Shown one piece after another: positions 25,255 through 38,600 of a stretch of 64,000 nucleotides of DNA. This DNA comes from Pipra filicauda. Taxonomy: Eukaryota > Chordata > Aves > Passeriformes > Pipridae. Below the pieces are notes generated by a model, which saw only the letters and a program-made list of their open reading frames with translations, had not been told where the DNA came from and made no database searches. The position numbers were made by a program, and so were the translations under genes. The stretch lies in the NCBI RefSeq assembly GCF_003945595.2, contig NW_024104425.1, forward strand, positions 420,873 through 484,872, given 5' to 3'. Each line of letters starts with the position of its first letter. Position 1 is the stretch's first letter.

Positions 25255-26142
25255 CTACTTACTGTATCTGTCAAATTTGCAGATGACTGAAGCTAAGTAG
25301 TGCAGTTGACACACCTGAAGGATGGGATGGCATTATGAGGTACCTGAACAAGCTCGAGAAGTGAGCCCATGGGAACCCAGAGTAAGGTTCAACAAGGCCA
25401 AATGCAAGGTCCTGCATCCTGGTTGGGTGAACCCCTCGTATTAACATGGGCTGGGGGTAAAGAAATTAAGAACAGCCCCCAACAGAGTTGGAGGTAGTGG
25501 TGGATGAAAAGCTGGACATGAGCCAGCAATGTGCACCTGCAGCCCAGAAGGTTAACTATATCCTGGGCTCCATGAAAAGCGGTGTGGCCAGCAAGCCAAG
25601 GGGAGGATTCTGCCTCCCTACTCCACTCTGGTAAGACCCCACCTGGAGTATTACATCCAGCTCTGGGGTCCTCATTACAAGAAATACATGGACCTATTGG
25701 AGTGGATCCAGAGGAGGGCCACAGAAGGATGGAGCAGCTTTCCTATAAAGACAGACTGAGAGAGTTGGCATTGTTTGGCCTGGAGAGGAAAAGATTCTGG
25801 GGAGATCTTCCTGTGGCCCTTCATTACTTAAAGGGGACTTATAAGAAGGATGGGGACAAACCTTTTAGCAGGGTCTCTAGCAATAGGAGAAGGGATAATG
25901 TTTTTAAACTAAAAGAGGGCAGATTCAGATTAGATAGAAGGAATAAATTTTTCACAATGAGAATGGTGAAACACTGGGATAAGTTACCCAGAGAGCTGGT
26001 AGATTCCCCATCCCTGGAAACACTGAAGGTCAGGTTGGATATGGCTCTGAGCAAGCTGATATGGAAGATGACTGCAACAGAGTAGAACTAAATAACCTTT
26101 AAAGGTCCCTTCTAACCCAATACATTCTATGATACTATGATC
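25255..26142 (+). mobile_element. CR1 LINE 3' fragment with RT C-terminal ORF, plus strand
   Basis: Starts within the RT palm (AAATTTGCAGATGACTGAAG, a decayed FADD region), passes through GTTCAACAAGGCCAAATGCA and GTCCTGCATC, and ends with AAAGGTCCCTTCTAACCC and an ATTCTATGATACTATGATC tail. A 3' frame at 25582-26085 stays open and ends RLDRRNKFFTMRMVKHWDKLPRELVDSPSLETLK, with the shorter MALSKLIW ending seen in the 14 kb copy. Frameshifts upstream mean no functional RT is encoded. It is antisense to the host gene. Confidence 0.93.
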
Positions 26143-29100
26143 TCCAATATGATATGTTGATTCATATGAAACCCTGATTTCAGGTAAAACAATTAGGAGT
26201 CTGGGCAGAAAAATGGCATAGCTTGAATTAATTGGGTTTTTTTACTAGATTTAGTAAATTTACTAATTTTATATTCTTTCATTTCTCAGGTGGACATATG
26301 GGGTAAATCAGAAACTACAATTCTATCTGTGCACATGTCATATAGGGATAGAGAAGTTAAATTTTGTGTACTTTGGGCAGGTGCCACCTCTCTTTACATA
26401 TGACTTTATAAAATAATGAAACTTTATTAATATTTAATTATAACTTAGAAAGGCAAATTAAGAATGTGCATTTTTGAAGTTTTGGTAGTAAATGAAGAAA
26501 CGGCAGATACCAAAGGATGAAAAATAATCAGCAAGAAGCTGCAGTATGTACTAGAAACTTACTCTACAGTACAGGAAACAGATGCTGAAGACATGTGTGT
26601 GGAAAATGTGTGTTTGATCTTACTGACATTAATAAATGGGCTAAAAAAATATTATAAGTCATGTCCCTCAGAAATACACAGTGCTGAGTTGGCTAACTGA
26701 ATTTTTATGGAATCTTTCTACAGACATTCTCCATATCTCAAGGGGCCAGCTCCTTATTAGATAGGAAAGTCAGTAAAGAAGAGATTTGGGGAATTCCTGT
26801 ATTTTTGAAAAAGTGGTTTAAACTTGACACGACTTGATTTTAGCTTCTTCTCAGAAGTTTCATTTAAAAATTAAACAGAATATGTTTATTGGTTTTATCT
26901 GGTGTGTTTTACTGTCTATTTATATTTAATTACATGCTATTCTAGTGTATAAATTAAGATACATTGCATATAGATATATGTGAATTATGTGATCAGAGTT
27001 TTAATTAAATATTTTTCATTTGAATTAATTCTAAAAAGCAGTACATTGCAGGATATTTAGTTTATTACATGAAGATTTCTACTGTTTATTAACTTCTGTA
27101 CAGCTAAGGGATAATTAACAGCACATATGAAATGTGCTTAGAGTGCTTTGATACTGTTTGTTTCAATAGCATAAGAAAAGCAGGACAAGGTGGTTTTGAT
27201 AAAGTTCAAATTAAACACTGAAGAAGCAAAGACTCTATGGGACATTTCAAAATTTATGTGAACTCATCTGTAGAATTACTGCTACTTTGTGAAAGAAAAT
27301 TGACTAATTAACTACTGTAAAACTAGCCCCTAATGGAAGTATCTGACTTTGAACTTCTGCTGTTTTGAACACTCAGCTGGAAGGACAAACATGAGAGAGA
27401 CATCAATAGAATTAATGATAGTGGCAAAGTGGCTTCACAGAGATGAGACTATAATGCTCATATAGTCCATGGGGAGAAACAGTAGGAGAGACTGTAGCTT
27501 TTTTAAAAAGGAAAATGACAATAATCTGTTTTATATGTTGTACATAAGTATAAAAGTTGCATCTGAGAACAGCAGATTTTGCGGTGCCAATTTTCATCAC
27601 TTCTAGAATTGCTAGTAGAGCTGTTATAAATATTCATAACAATTTTATCACTCAAACCAACTGCTTTAATATATAGTATGTCGAATATATTAAATGTTTG
27701 TTTCCCTATGCCTTTTTTATACTCAGAAAAAAAATGGTCATTGATACAGTGTAGAGGGTTTTAAAAAAGCCCTACTGGCTTTTTTTTTTTAAAAAAAATG
27801 AATTTGTTAAAAAAGTTGATTTTTTCTCTCAGTTGTTTTTTCTCAGCTATCCTTCCTTTGAATTCTGGATATGTCATCTAGAATTTATTTCTCCTTTCAT
27901 ACAATAAACACAAATGGCTTTTCTAAGAATAAGTTGGAGGCCTTCTTAGGGCTATGAGATCTAAGCAGTATGATGTAGCTCCATTTTGGAGATTATTGTT
28001 AATTCTGCATAGAGATGCTTTACTTCTGGGTTATAAATTCAGATAGGCTTCTGGGGATCAAGTATCATCAAAAAGCATTAGGACTGAGAGTGACTCCTCA
28101 GTAAAGAACTTACAAAGGAGAGCAGGGGCAGCAGACTTTCCACAAAGGCTGGCATAAGCTGTACCGCAGGCCTGTGGGGCTTGGCACTGCTCACCACTCT
28201 TCTGAAAAGAAGCAGATTGATTCCCAGCCTGACAGCTGGCTGATGAGTCTGGTTGTGCACCCACAAGGGCAAACCTCATCTGGTAGGGATGAAACTTGGG
28301 GCTCTGTCTGTCTGATTGTAATTTCTGCACAAGTTCTGTTGAATGAGGGCCACATACCAGCTTGACATGGGGAAAAAACACAGGAGAAAGAGAAGTTCCC
28401 TCCTCTCTCCTCCTTCCTTCATCCCTCCAGAAGAAACATATTAGCTTTGGTGAAGACAATTTTTTATGCTAGTATACAAGTCTCTTCTGCTTTGCTAGAG
28501 AACACAGTAATCTTGGGGCAGAACATATTTGCTTGTTTTTTAAACAAACTGTAGCAGTGTGACCCATAGTGTTACTGATTATTCATTTATATTCATAATT
28601 TTATTTTATCAACCATATATCATCCTGATGCACACTGTTGTTGAAATATCTTAGATCATCATAAAACTCCAAATATAAAATCTATGACTTTGATATATGG
28701 ATGTGAGGAAAAAGATCAAAAGAGTACAATATGAACAGCCACAGAGCCATCTGCAGGGCAAGATTTTAGATACCAATCTTTTCTGTTATATTATTTTTTT
28801 TATCCTGTTATAGTCAATCATACTATTTGATAAACACTATTAAATGTATGTCCATATAAGAAAGTAAAAATTTGGTGACCAGAGAACAATTTTCTGAAAG
28901 GAATGAATCTGGGTACCTGTTCTCATTAATCAGTGTTCCCCAGGCAAATTACTTGTAGAATTTAAGACTTTTACTTCTTTTTGGTTAGCTTCACTGTCCC
29001 TTAACAGCACAATCTACTTCCATTGTACTGTATGAACACTGGCCATAAATCAGCAGCAATTCCTGTTCCTCTTTTGGAAGGCACCGGGACATCCATTGAG

Positions 29101-31904
29101 AATGATTCCAACATAAAATTTCACATTCAAGCGTCAGTACAGCTTCTCAAATAAATTTCAAATACTTGCTTTGGATGACCAACAGTAAGTGTAATGGTAA
29201 AACCCAGAATGATAATACCGATTATTTTCTCTTTCTTTAATGCTGCTCTAGTGTGTATTTGCTTGCCAGCACAGCTCTGCTTTTCAGGCAATATGTATAA
29301 TCTGTTTAGATCTCGTCTCAAGTGCAGTGCTGGCAAATGGAAATGGACCTTACAAATGACATTGCTTTCACTTCATCTTTCAGCTTCAGTTTTTGTGTCT
29401 ATATAATTCAATTCCTTTGTTAGCTGTAAGCACATACCCTTGCACAAATCAGTCGTTTTGTTTTTCAGGAGGATGGGAGAAAAACATATCAACAAAATAG
29501 ACTTGGGTACACTATGCAGACCATGTAAGCTGGAAGATAGCTGCTCTAACATAGTAAGGAGCTGATAGGCCAAAAAAAGATGTCCATGAATGAGCATTTT
29601 TACCCCCTGCAAGAAGTGGAAGGTATTTTTAATCTGCGTGTCCTTCCATAAGAAGTGTATGGCAGAGCAGAAATAGGAGAGTGTGTAGGGCTGCACCTTC
29701 TTCTCCCTCAATTAAACTTCTGTAGGTAATCATAACTGGCCGGTGAATTATGTAAACTTCTGCAATTTGGTGGTTTCTCTCTAGAAAACAAGGACACCTA
29801 GTATGCCAGAAAGATGACAGTCTTCATACCCACAACTTTAACACCATTGTGTTTTAGAAACCGTATTCCTTCCTAGGCTTCCAAAAGCCAGTAAATTACA
29901 ACTCTTTTATACTCAGAATTTACACTAACTTAGTTTAATATATTTTTTAAGTATCTTTGTTTTGGCTGGTTGATTTTTGGTTTGATTTTTGGTTCTTTTT
30001 TTTACTTTAATACTAATGATTCAGGAAAAAACAGGGAATCTTAAGCAGGGATAATTTCTTTTAACATGATCTAAGCTACTTGCTATGGATAAATGGATAG
30101 TGATAGTTAGATACTTGATCCACCTTTGGGACCCATAGGAAAGCTTTAGATCCCCAAGAGATTTCTTGTTTGTATGCCCTCTTTATCGGCTTTTACTGCC
30201 CAGTCTTGTGCTAGAGGCTCTGCTGGAGCCATTTTAAATCACTGGGAGAACTCTAATCAAATCATTCCCCCAGGTGGTTAGCACCACATGGCAGCAGTAT
30301 GATTAGCATGAAACAAAAAAACCCTCTTTCTCCTCTGTCACTTGTCCTTTGGGAATTGTTCATCTTTTCTCTGTCTTCAGGTAAAGATAAGGGTAACAGA
30401 TACCTATAGCCATAAATTGCTTTAGCCAATCAGATTGAAAGCACTGAGAAAATAGTATTGACTGTAAAACAAGAATACTGATTTTTCACTTATAAAATCT
30501 ATTTAAGAAAAATAAGTCTCCATGAGAATAGAAAAGTCTATTGAAAAGTGCAGATTTTTAAAAAGTATTTTTAAGAAGTTATCATCCTGTCAGAATACTG
30601 TAGAGTAATATTTTTATTGAATAGACTGTTAAAACCCGAAATTGGTTCACGCTTCAGTGTATTTGTATAAGTATGGTTTATGTTAAACCTGTTTTAATTT
30701 AATTTTTTTTCTTAAAACAGTGACCTCTGTCTTCTAATACTGAGTAGGTGCAGTTGTTTATTATGAGGTTGACAAACCAGCATAGCATTCATTAAAATCT
30801 TTCCTATGGTATGAATATAAAAAAAGGAAAGCACTATATTTTCTTCAGAACTTTAGCAGTAATTATATAGATTTTTAAAAGTGACTCCAACATTGTAGCT
30901 GCAAAACAGGAGAAATTCAGTAGCAGAGTTCTTGCAATAATTGATAAATCAATAGTAAAAAATAGAATTTTATATAGCAGCATTTTTTGACAGCGGAAGA
31001 TCCATTATGTTCAAATATTGTATTTATCACCTGTTAAAATCATATGTCCAAATGATATCCATATCCAGATTTCTTAAACTGAGTTAAGGCTGCAATCTTA
31101 TCTTTCTGTGCTTTAGAAACTATCTAACAAAGTAAATGTCATATCTTTGACCTTCTACGGAGCCCAAATAAAGTGGAGGATTTTTTATATTTTCACTATT
31201 CATGGCAACTCTGGGAATATAATCCCTTTCCTAACCTTTTAATATCAGTGGAATGAGTCTGCTCCATTGACTACTAGAAGCAATCCACAAAAAGGCCTTC
31301 AGCCTTCTGTGGGAATTATGGGGTTTGGATTCCACAGTAGCAGATCCTCATGAAATTTAATGTTTGATGAAGTTATTCACTAGGACAGGACAGATGTGAC
31401 CTGGCATTGATCTGATGGGAAACTGCTGATACACAGCATTACATCATATTACCTAAAATTTTTTTGAAAATGCCTCTGGTATAATCAATAGTGCATGGAA
31501 GAAGCAGCTGCTCAGAACCATGCACAATATAGCTGCCTATGATAACCCTTCACTGACAGTCACAGAAGTATGACTACTTACAAATGCTTCTATATACACA
31601 AGTGCTTCATTTTTTTAACTACAGGGATTGTCTTTCTGTCTTCATCAATGGTGTGGTGTCAAGTTCTAATATCCACTTCGAGCTGAAAGTTGTCTTCTTT
31701 GTCATTGATTATCAGGAACAGTCATATTCTTTTTTCTGTGTAACTCATATTCTTTTTTCTATGCAGATAGCATTGTATTTTCCTCTCCTAGAACACTTGT
31801 TTTTTTTTCCTAAGTAGTGCAGCCTACGAAGAAATACTGATCACATTTGTGTATTATCAATTACACTACCATTTTCTGTGGTCATCCGCACACATAGAAG
31901 AAGA
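26143..31904. other. Intron, unclassified
   Basis: Long intron without a recognised element. Two less AT-rich islands, about 28070-28440 and 30120-30370, stand out. The first carries an open minus-strand frame (28058-28459) with no domain I can name. A 16-base near-tandem duplication (TCATATTCTTTTTTCT) is at 31722-31737 and 31745-31760. Confidence 0.5.
31722..31760. repeat. 16 bp direct repeat
   Basis: TCATATTCTTTTTTCT occurs twice at a 23 bp period. Confidence 0.9.
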
Positions 31905-33260
31905 AGGGGGGCTCTGGAAACTACAGGCCTGTCAGTCTCACTTCAATGCCTAGTAAAATCATGGAAAAGATTAGTCTGGGAAGTATTGAAAAACACCTGG
32001 AGAACAACGTAGTAATTGATCACAACTAGCACGGCTTCATGAGGGAGAAGTCCTGCTTGTCAAACCTGATTTCCTGCTACGACAGAGTATCCACCCACCT
32101 AGGAAAGACAGTAGATGTAATCTTTTTGGATTTTAGCAAAGCTTTTGATACCATCTCTCAAAGTATCCTTCTGGACAAAATGTCCAGTGTACAGCTGAAT
32201 TACCATGTTATGTGATAGGTGAGCAACTGGATCACAGGTTGGGTACAAACAGTTATAGTGAATGGGGTTACATCAGACTGGTGGCCTGTCACTGGGCTCC
32301 ATCCTCAGCCCAGTTTTCTTCAACATCTTCATAGATGACTTGGATGTGGGACTGGAAGGAATACTAAGTAAGTTTGCTGACGACGCAAAACTTGGAGGAG
32401 CTGTTGACTCCCTTGAGGGCAGGAAGGCCCTGCAGAGGGACCTCGACAAATTAGAGAGGTGGACAATCACCAACCACGTGAAGTTTAACAAGGAAAAGTG
32501 CCGAATTCTGCACCTGGGATGGGACAACCTTGTTTGTGTTCATAGACTGCAGAATAAGAGGCTGGAAAGCAGTGCCACGGAAAGGGACCTGGGGGTTCTG
32601 GTTGATGGCAAGTTGATATGAGTCAGCAGCGCCCTGGCACCCAGGAGGGCCAACTGTGTCCTGGGGGGTTGCCATCAGGCAAAGCATCACCAGCTGGTCG
32701 AGGGAGGTGATTGTCCCTCTCTGCTCTGCACTGGGCCGGTCTCACCTTGAATATTGTGGCAGTTTTGGGAACCGCAAACACAAAAAAGAAGTTAAGGCAT
32801 TAGAGAACATCCATCCAAAGGTGGGCCCTAAGGAAAGTGAAGGGTCTGGAGGAAAAGCCATATGAAGAGTGGCTGAGGTAACTTAGTTTGTTCAGTCCAG
32901 AGGAGAGGAGACTGAAGGGAGACCTCATTAGGGTCTTCAACATCCTCGTGAGGGGAAGAGAGGCAAGTACCGATCTCTTTACTCTTATGACCAGTAGCAG
33001 AACTTGAAGAAATGTCAGGAAGCTGAGTTGGGGGAGGTTCAGGTTGGACATGAGGAAAAATTTTTTCACCCAGAGGGTGACTGAGCGCTTGAACAAGCTC
33101 CCCAGGAAAGTGATCACAGAACCAAACCTTTCTGAGTTCAAGAAGCATTTGGACAATGCTCTCAGGTACATGGTGTGACTCTTGGGGTGTCCTGCACAAG
33201 ACCAGGAGCTGGACTCAATGGGTACTTTCCAACTCTGCATATTCTACGATTCTATGATTT
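31905..33260 (+). mobile_element. CR1 LINE, longest copy in window, plus strand
   Basis: Begins in the RT fingers (GNYRPVSLTSMPSKIMEKI) and keeps motif A (VIFLDFSKAFDTIS) and the catalytic FADDAKLGG. The next part reads [22 protein letters not shown] and [10 protein letters not shown]. It ends with a decayed ORF end, TTCCAACTCTGCATATTCTACG and ATTCTATGATT. Stop codons (for example in the HN*HGF stretch near 32026) and frameshifts around 32180-32260 and 32620-32860 break the ORF. About 1.36 kb of a roughly 4.5 kb CR1 remains. Open frames on the opposite strand here are shadows. Confidence 0.93.
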
Positions 33261-33261
33261 A

Positions 33262-33985
33262 TCTGGGTCATGGCAATCCAAGACAGAGCTACAGTCTGGG
33301 TGGAGAAGTGATTGAGAGCAGCCCTGCAGAGAAAGACTCCAGGGTGGTGGTTGATGAAAAACTAGACATGTGCGAGCTCACAGCCCATAAAGCCAAGTGT
33401 GTCCCGGGCTGCAGCAAAAGAAATGTGGCCAGCAGGTCAAAGGAAGTGATTCTCTCCCTCTACTCTGCTCTCATGAGACCCCACCTGGACTACTGTGTAC
33501 ACTTCTGGTGCCCCCAACTTGAAGCAAGTCCAGAGGAGGCCACAAAGTTGATAAGAGGATGGAGCACCTCCTCTGCAAACACAGGCTGAGAAAGCTGGGA
33601 CTGTTCAGCCTGGAGAAGGTTGCATGGAGACCTCATTAGCAACCTCCCAGTATGTGAAGTCCTACAGGGAAGGCAGAGAGGGACTTTTCATCAGGAACTG
33701 TAGTGATAAGACAAAGAAGAATGGATATAAATTGAAAGAGAGGAAAGGTTAGATATTTAGGTTAGATATTAGGAAGAATGCTTTTACTGTGAGGATGGTG
33801 AGACGTTGGAACAGGTTGCCCAGGAAAGTTGTGGATTCTCCAACCCTAGTAGTGTTCAAAGCCAGGCTGGATATGGCCTTGAGCAACCTGGTCTAGTGGG
33901 AGGTGTCCCTGTCCGTGTCTGGGGCTGTTGGGGCTAGATGACCTTTAAGGTCCCCTGCAACCCTTAACATTCTGATTCTGTGATT
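33262..33985 (+). mobile_element. Second CR1 fragment, directly adjacent, plus strand
   Basis: Starts right after the tail of the preceding copy with the region encoding ENDING-type motifs [15 protein letters not shown], followed by [32 protein letters not shown]. It continues to a decayed ORF end ([25 protein letters not shown]), GACCTTTAAGGTCCCCTGCAACCC and ATTCTGATTCTGTGATT. It belongs to the subtype with the FTVRMV ending, unlike the copy before it. Confidence 0.92.
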
Positions 33986-34844
33986 TCAACAGAGTTTCAT
34001 ATTTCCTACTATGGTAAAGTACTTCAAATAATTAGTACAAAACCACATTGCCATGAGGTTCATTAAAATATAGGGGATAATAATTCTCAATTTATAATTA
34101 TTTTCCTCTTTGACTATTCACTCATATTTTAGTTAATTTAATATGGTCTAAGGTTCTAAGGTCTTTTGCAACTTCATCCGGGCAGTTGACCATAACAGAC
34201 ACATCTAAATACAGAAACTGGAATATCTTCTCTTTCATACAAGAAATATTTAGAGAAACTGCCTGGACCTTGAATGCATCAATAGACTCTAATTGGCTTG
34301 ACCAGCCTATAATTATCTTTCTCTGCAATGCTTCCTTGGTGACCTCTTTCTCTCCTCTCGCATGTTTAAATGCTGGTGTTCAAGCTGAGCTCTGATGTGG
34401 CCCAGCACTATCATCTTGGATCATCCTACTGTGAAAACAGGACTCATCTCTGAGATGTCCACAATTTCATTCATTTACCCATGAGCTCATTTACCCATGA
34501 GCTGCATTTAAGCTCAGGCCTTTGAACTAGTTCTTTTCCAGGGCTGATTTTTTCAGTATGCATGGATCCAGCTTTGTGTCTTGATGATTTAGATCTGCTG
34601 AACAAGCTACCCAGCTTGACCACAAACCTGCTTCATCACTACATACTTGTCTGGTGATCTGAAGTCTGATGGACTTCTGGGATTGTGTCCTTAGTTGATG
34701 AGGTCACCATCACCACTAGCTTTGCTGTCGCCTTTGGTTCCAGCTCTCTTTCCCTTAAAAAAAGGACTACTCTTCCTATTCCATGAGGTAAGGAATAACA
34801 GCAGTCCTAATACATTTTGTCTGAACACCCAAACAGATAAGTGG
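33986..34844. other. Intron, unclassified
   Basis: No gene recognised. A perfect 16 bp tandem duplication (CATTTACCCATGAGCT) lies at 34472-34503. Moderate GC content over 34330-34780 may mark an old repeat. Confidence 0.5.
34472..34503. repeat. Perfect 16 bp tandem duplication
   Basis: CATTTACCCATGAGCT twice without spacer or mismatch. Confidence 0.95.
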
Positions 34845-34945
34845 ATATGACTAGATAAATGGCCCTAAGTGACCCTGCTTATGCAGGGTGGTGGACAAGG
34901 TGACCTCCAGAGGTCCTTTCAGACCTCAATCATTCTGTGATCATC
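34845..34945 (+). mobile_element. CR1 3' tail, plus strand
   Basis: GTGACCCTGCTTATGCAGGG, GTGACCTCCAGAGGTCC, TTTCAGACCTCAATCATTC and TGTGATCATCA form the 3' end of a CR1 subfamily with CTCCAGAGGTCC in place of TTTAAGGTCC. It is short and diverged. Confidence 0.7.
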
Positions 34946-35583
34946 AACTGTTATTCACAGAACAAGTAGTGGTTGAGCAAACTGCTGATGGAGAAACTAT
35001 TATTTCCTCTCTTTTTACAAGCTATGGCCAGAAGAATCTTGCTACACGATGGATCTTGCTTAACATTTTCAGGAACTATTCTGAGAGTTAAAACTAGCAG
35101 ATTTTTTTTTTTCAAATTGTCAGTTTGAATGAACCTCCTACACTACAGTTTCATCATAAAACTTTTAAGATTGTACTAAGTTTAAACGTGTTTATGTAAG
35201 TAATTTGATTCTGGTTAAAAAAATGGCAACAGATGTTCTTAATTCAAGTAATGTATTTTTAAAGGCTGAAACACAGCTGTGATTATAATCTTTGTGGGTA
35301 ATGGCACTGGACCACAATCAGTTATATATTCTTTTCATTATAAAAATATCCTTCAGTTATCTTACTTAATACAGTACTAAACACGGTCTCAGTAGAAAAG
35401 TAATAAAAAAAAATCTATATTACCCAAGCGAATTGTCCTCGTGTTATCGATTTAAATAAAAAAAACCTACAAAAGTATGCTCCTCTTGTCTCTTAGAGTA
35501 ATGAATGCTTTTCAAGTTCTGCTTGTCGGAAGCTTTTATACTTTGGAACACTGAATAAGTTTAACATGTATTAAATTACTTAC
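34946..35583. other. AT-rich intron next to exon
   Basis: No element recognised between the CR1 tail and the donor of the 35.6 kb exon. Confidence 0.5.
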
Positions 35584-35698
35584 AGTGAATCCTCCAATTA
35601 TATTAAGACACAATCCTTCATTCAGACAGTTGATGCTGAGCAGGCCGCAGTAGTCAATTACTTCCTCACAGTTCTTTCCAGTGAATCCTGGCATGCAG
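35584..35698 (-). CDS. EYS: EYS-like internal exon, EGF-like module (gene order 3)
   Basis: The acceptor is GTGCATTTGCAG and the donor is GTAAGT. The first base completes the arginine codon begun in the 39.8 kb exon. The exon continues CMPGFTGKNC, ending module three, and starts module four with DYCGLLSINC, NEGLC and LNIIGGFT, finishing in phase 0. The string NCLNEGLCLNIIG is the part that most strongly suggests EYS to me from memory of the vertebrate protein. The intron upstream is 4127 bp and the intron downstream is 13643 bp; long introns are typical of EYS, whose human locus is among the largest in the genome. Confidence 0.82.
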
Positions 35699-38600
35699 CT
35701 GCAAATGCACAAGTGTATTTTAGAGGACTTGCATTTTAAAAGTTAATTGTATTTAATTATGTTCCATAATTCTATTAAATAATGTTCTTGCAGTAACAAA
35801 ACAGATCTCATATGTTATTTAAAATACACAGAATATGTTTTCAAGGAATTAAAAATCAGTTGCATGATTCTGAATAATTTTGCTTTCCCATAAAATATTA
35901 ATTTCATAGACTAAAGCATTTTCATATCAATATAATCTTCCAGAAAAAAAACAACCAGAATGAGGTATTATTAATAAACAGCTATAAACAAAGTAACAAG
36001 GTTTTGGGAAACTGTTAGAAAGAATAGGTCAATTAAAGCACCAAAGAGGAAAAATTAGAAATATGATGATAAGTGAGTTTTAAAGTAAATAACATCAATC
36101 ATTGCTAATGATTTAATGGTAATAAATAATGACATGCTTAGTTAAGTATGGAACAATGTAGAGAGAGCAATGCATAGTTGGTTTTGTGTTTGTTTTATTG
36201 TAATTCAGTATTTTCTTTAAAGAAGAAAACTAGCATTTTATTTTTGTGATGGTTTGTTAGCTCCATGTGATGGCAATGGAGCTGCGGGTAACTCTTCTAT
36301 GGTAAAAGGAACTACAGAAACTTATTCTGTTTCATGTCAATGTTTATTATTAGTAGGAGAATATCCTTTTCTTATGTAGCCCTCCAGTGTTTAGAAAAAA
36401 TCCCGTATACACAAATAAAAAAGAAAAAAAGATGATATTTAAATTGATAGTAAACAAGTTTTATTCAAAAGTAATAATGGAACAATGTAGAAAAATATTT
36501 GAATATTTATATCCTGATAGATAAAAATCCCTGTCAAACTCTATATGTTTTTACTGACATACATAGCATGTTCCTCTGTCTAAAGACTCTTTCTGGTATC
36601 GTGTAAAGAAAAGATTTAAGAAGAGAAAGGAAGTGGCCAGCAATATGAAAATTTGTGTTTGTGAAGGAATCCAAAAGGGATAGATTGGATGTTTCCTCTT
36701 AGCTTTTTCCAAAGGGTACTTTGTCAAATGACTCGGTCCAGAAGCTGGAAATCATGAACATGAAATAGATTTGCTTCTGTTTCTCCTATGTTCTTGTTCC
36801 TAATAAATATGAGTTTCAGACATGTTGCTCATGTTTTCCCATTAAAAAAAAACCAATTCCATCCCTGGTTTCAAAATGTATCAAGTCTCTCAGAGTTATG
36901 CAGTATACAAAAGTAAAGGATATATTTTCAATAGCAATTAGCTAGGCAACAACATTCGATAGAAAGTGCCTGAGTTGACCATACTGTCTAAATCAGCTAA
37001 CGAGATCTATCAGCGGGTATAGCTCTGCCTCTGAGGAATGCACAGACACATCTAGCATGTCCAGAGGCTGCAGTCACTAATTAACCTTAGTTAAATATTA
37101 AACAGGTTGGATTTAATAAGAAATCGCTGGAGACCATCCACATAATTTCACACATAGGACCATTTGGACAGAGGTAGATAAATATAGGAAAAACTTCTCT
37201 AAATAGTTGTATGTTTTGAGGCTGGTCACAATCACAGAAGGACACTCTATGCAAGTAGCAATGGACTGTATAATCCTCACCCTCCTCTTGAAAAAGGTGT
37301 TGTGTGCAATTATATTGCTGCTATTTCAAGTACTTGGCTTCAAAGTTCTTGCAAAGTCTATTCTTAACAGATTTCCAGTTCATGTACTGTAGCTAAAAGG
37401 AGTTTTTCATAATAGTTATCTGCTTTTAGTTCTGTATGTTCAGGGATATCAGATAGCTACATTCTGATTTTTCCCTCTAAACAAAAGTACTCATATCAAC
37501 AGATAGCATATCTATTGTCCTTTATACTATAGCATAATTTATCCATACATTAAATTTACATATAAAAGGAACATAAAACAATAATAACAAAGTTTTTTAA
37601 TCTTTTGTTATAATTTAATTTTTAAAAAACATCTAAACCAAAAACAGAGCAATTATTACATTTGTTTTACTGATTTGTTTTTACTTATGATCTGAAGAGG
37701 TGAAAGAGTTCCTAGGTTTTTTTTGCTTTAATCTATTTAGCTAGTCTATGACTGTTTCATTAAAGAGATAATCTAGTAAGGAAATGTTAGAAGCTGGATT
37801 TTCTAATTTTTATACTTGTTCATTTTTCCTATTTATGTTTTTATTATTTTTTTTGCAATAAATATACCAATGTTAGGGAAGGTAAAAGTAAACTAAGAGC
37901 AAAAAAAGTTGACAGTAAAGTTACAGAGACAACATTAACAGAACAAATTTTCTCAGAACACCCTTTCACATTTTTGTGACTTTTAATTGTCCTAAAGAAT
38001 GTGGAAAATAGAAGAAGACATAAAAAAATCAATCACAGTTTATTGTGATGGATATCCTTGTTCACCGGCTATTTGAATTCAGCTTAATTTTTTACATTTA
38101 AGAAAAAATGTTACTATTATATCCTTAGCATAAAGCTGCATATGATATCAAGACTGAAAGGGTGGAATTACGATACATGATAGTCATACATCATAACTGA
38201 AGTGGAGAAAATTAAACTGAGTCAGTCTCCTTATATGTTTAGAGTGGAAAACAACTGGTTTTCCAAAGAAGGAAGGATGTATAGATAAAAGCTGAGATTG
38301 TGGTGGATATAAGAAGAATGTAGCTTGGGCATGAGGAAAACCACATAAGATAGGGGGAAGCAAAAAAAACACATAATGAAGTAAAAAGGTCAAAACAGCT
38401 ATTATTTGAACTTGTATCTGCATGTGAGATAAATGCCATTATGTTTATTTATAATGTTAAAATACTATAAAAGTGGATCACGTAGCAATATTGCATATAG
38501 TATTACACTGTATTGTTGTAGTAGTATTACGCTGAATGAAACACATGTAGTTTATTGTGAGGTAATTGGACAGAGACACAACATACAGTATTTGACAATG

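Noticed and set aside
29373..29711. 112-codon minus frame
   Set aside because: No family recognised and no supporting context; not enough to call a gene.
32273..33240. Minus-strand frames of 79 to 146 codons
   Set aside because: Antisense shadows of the plus-strand CR1 copies.
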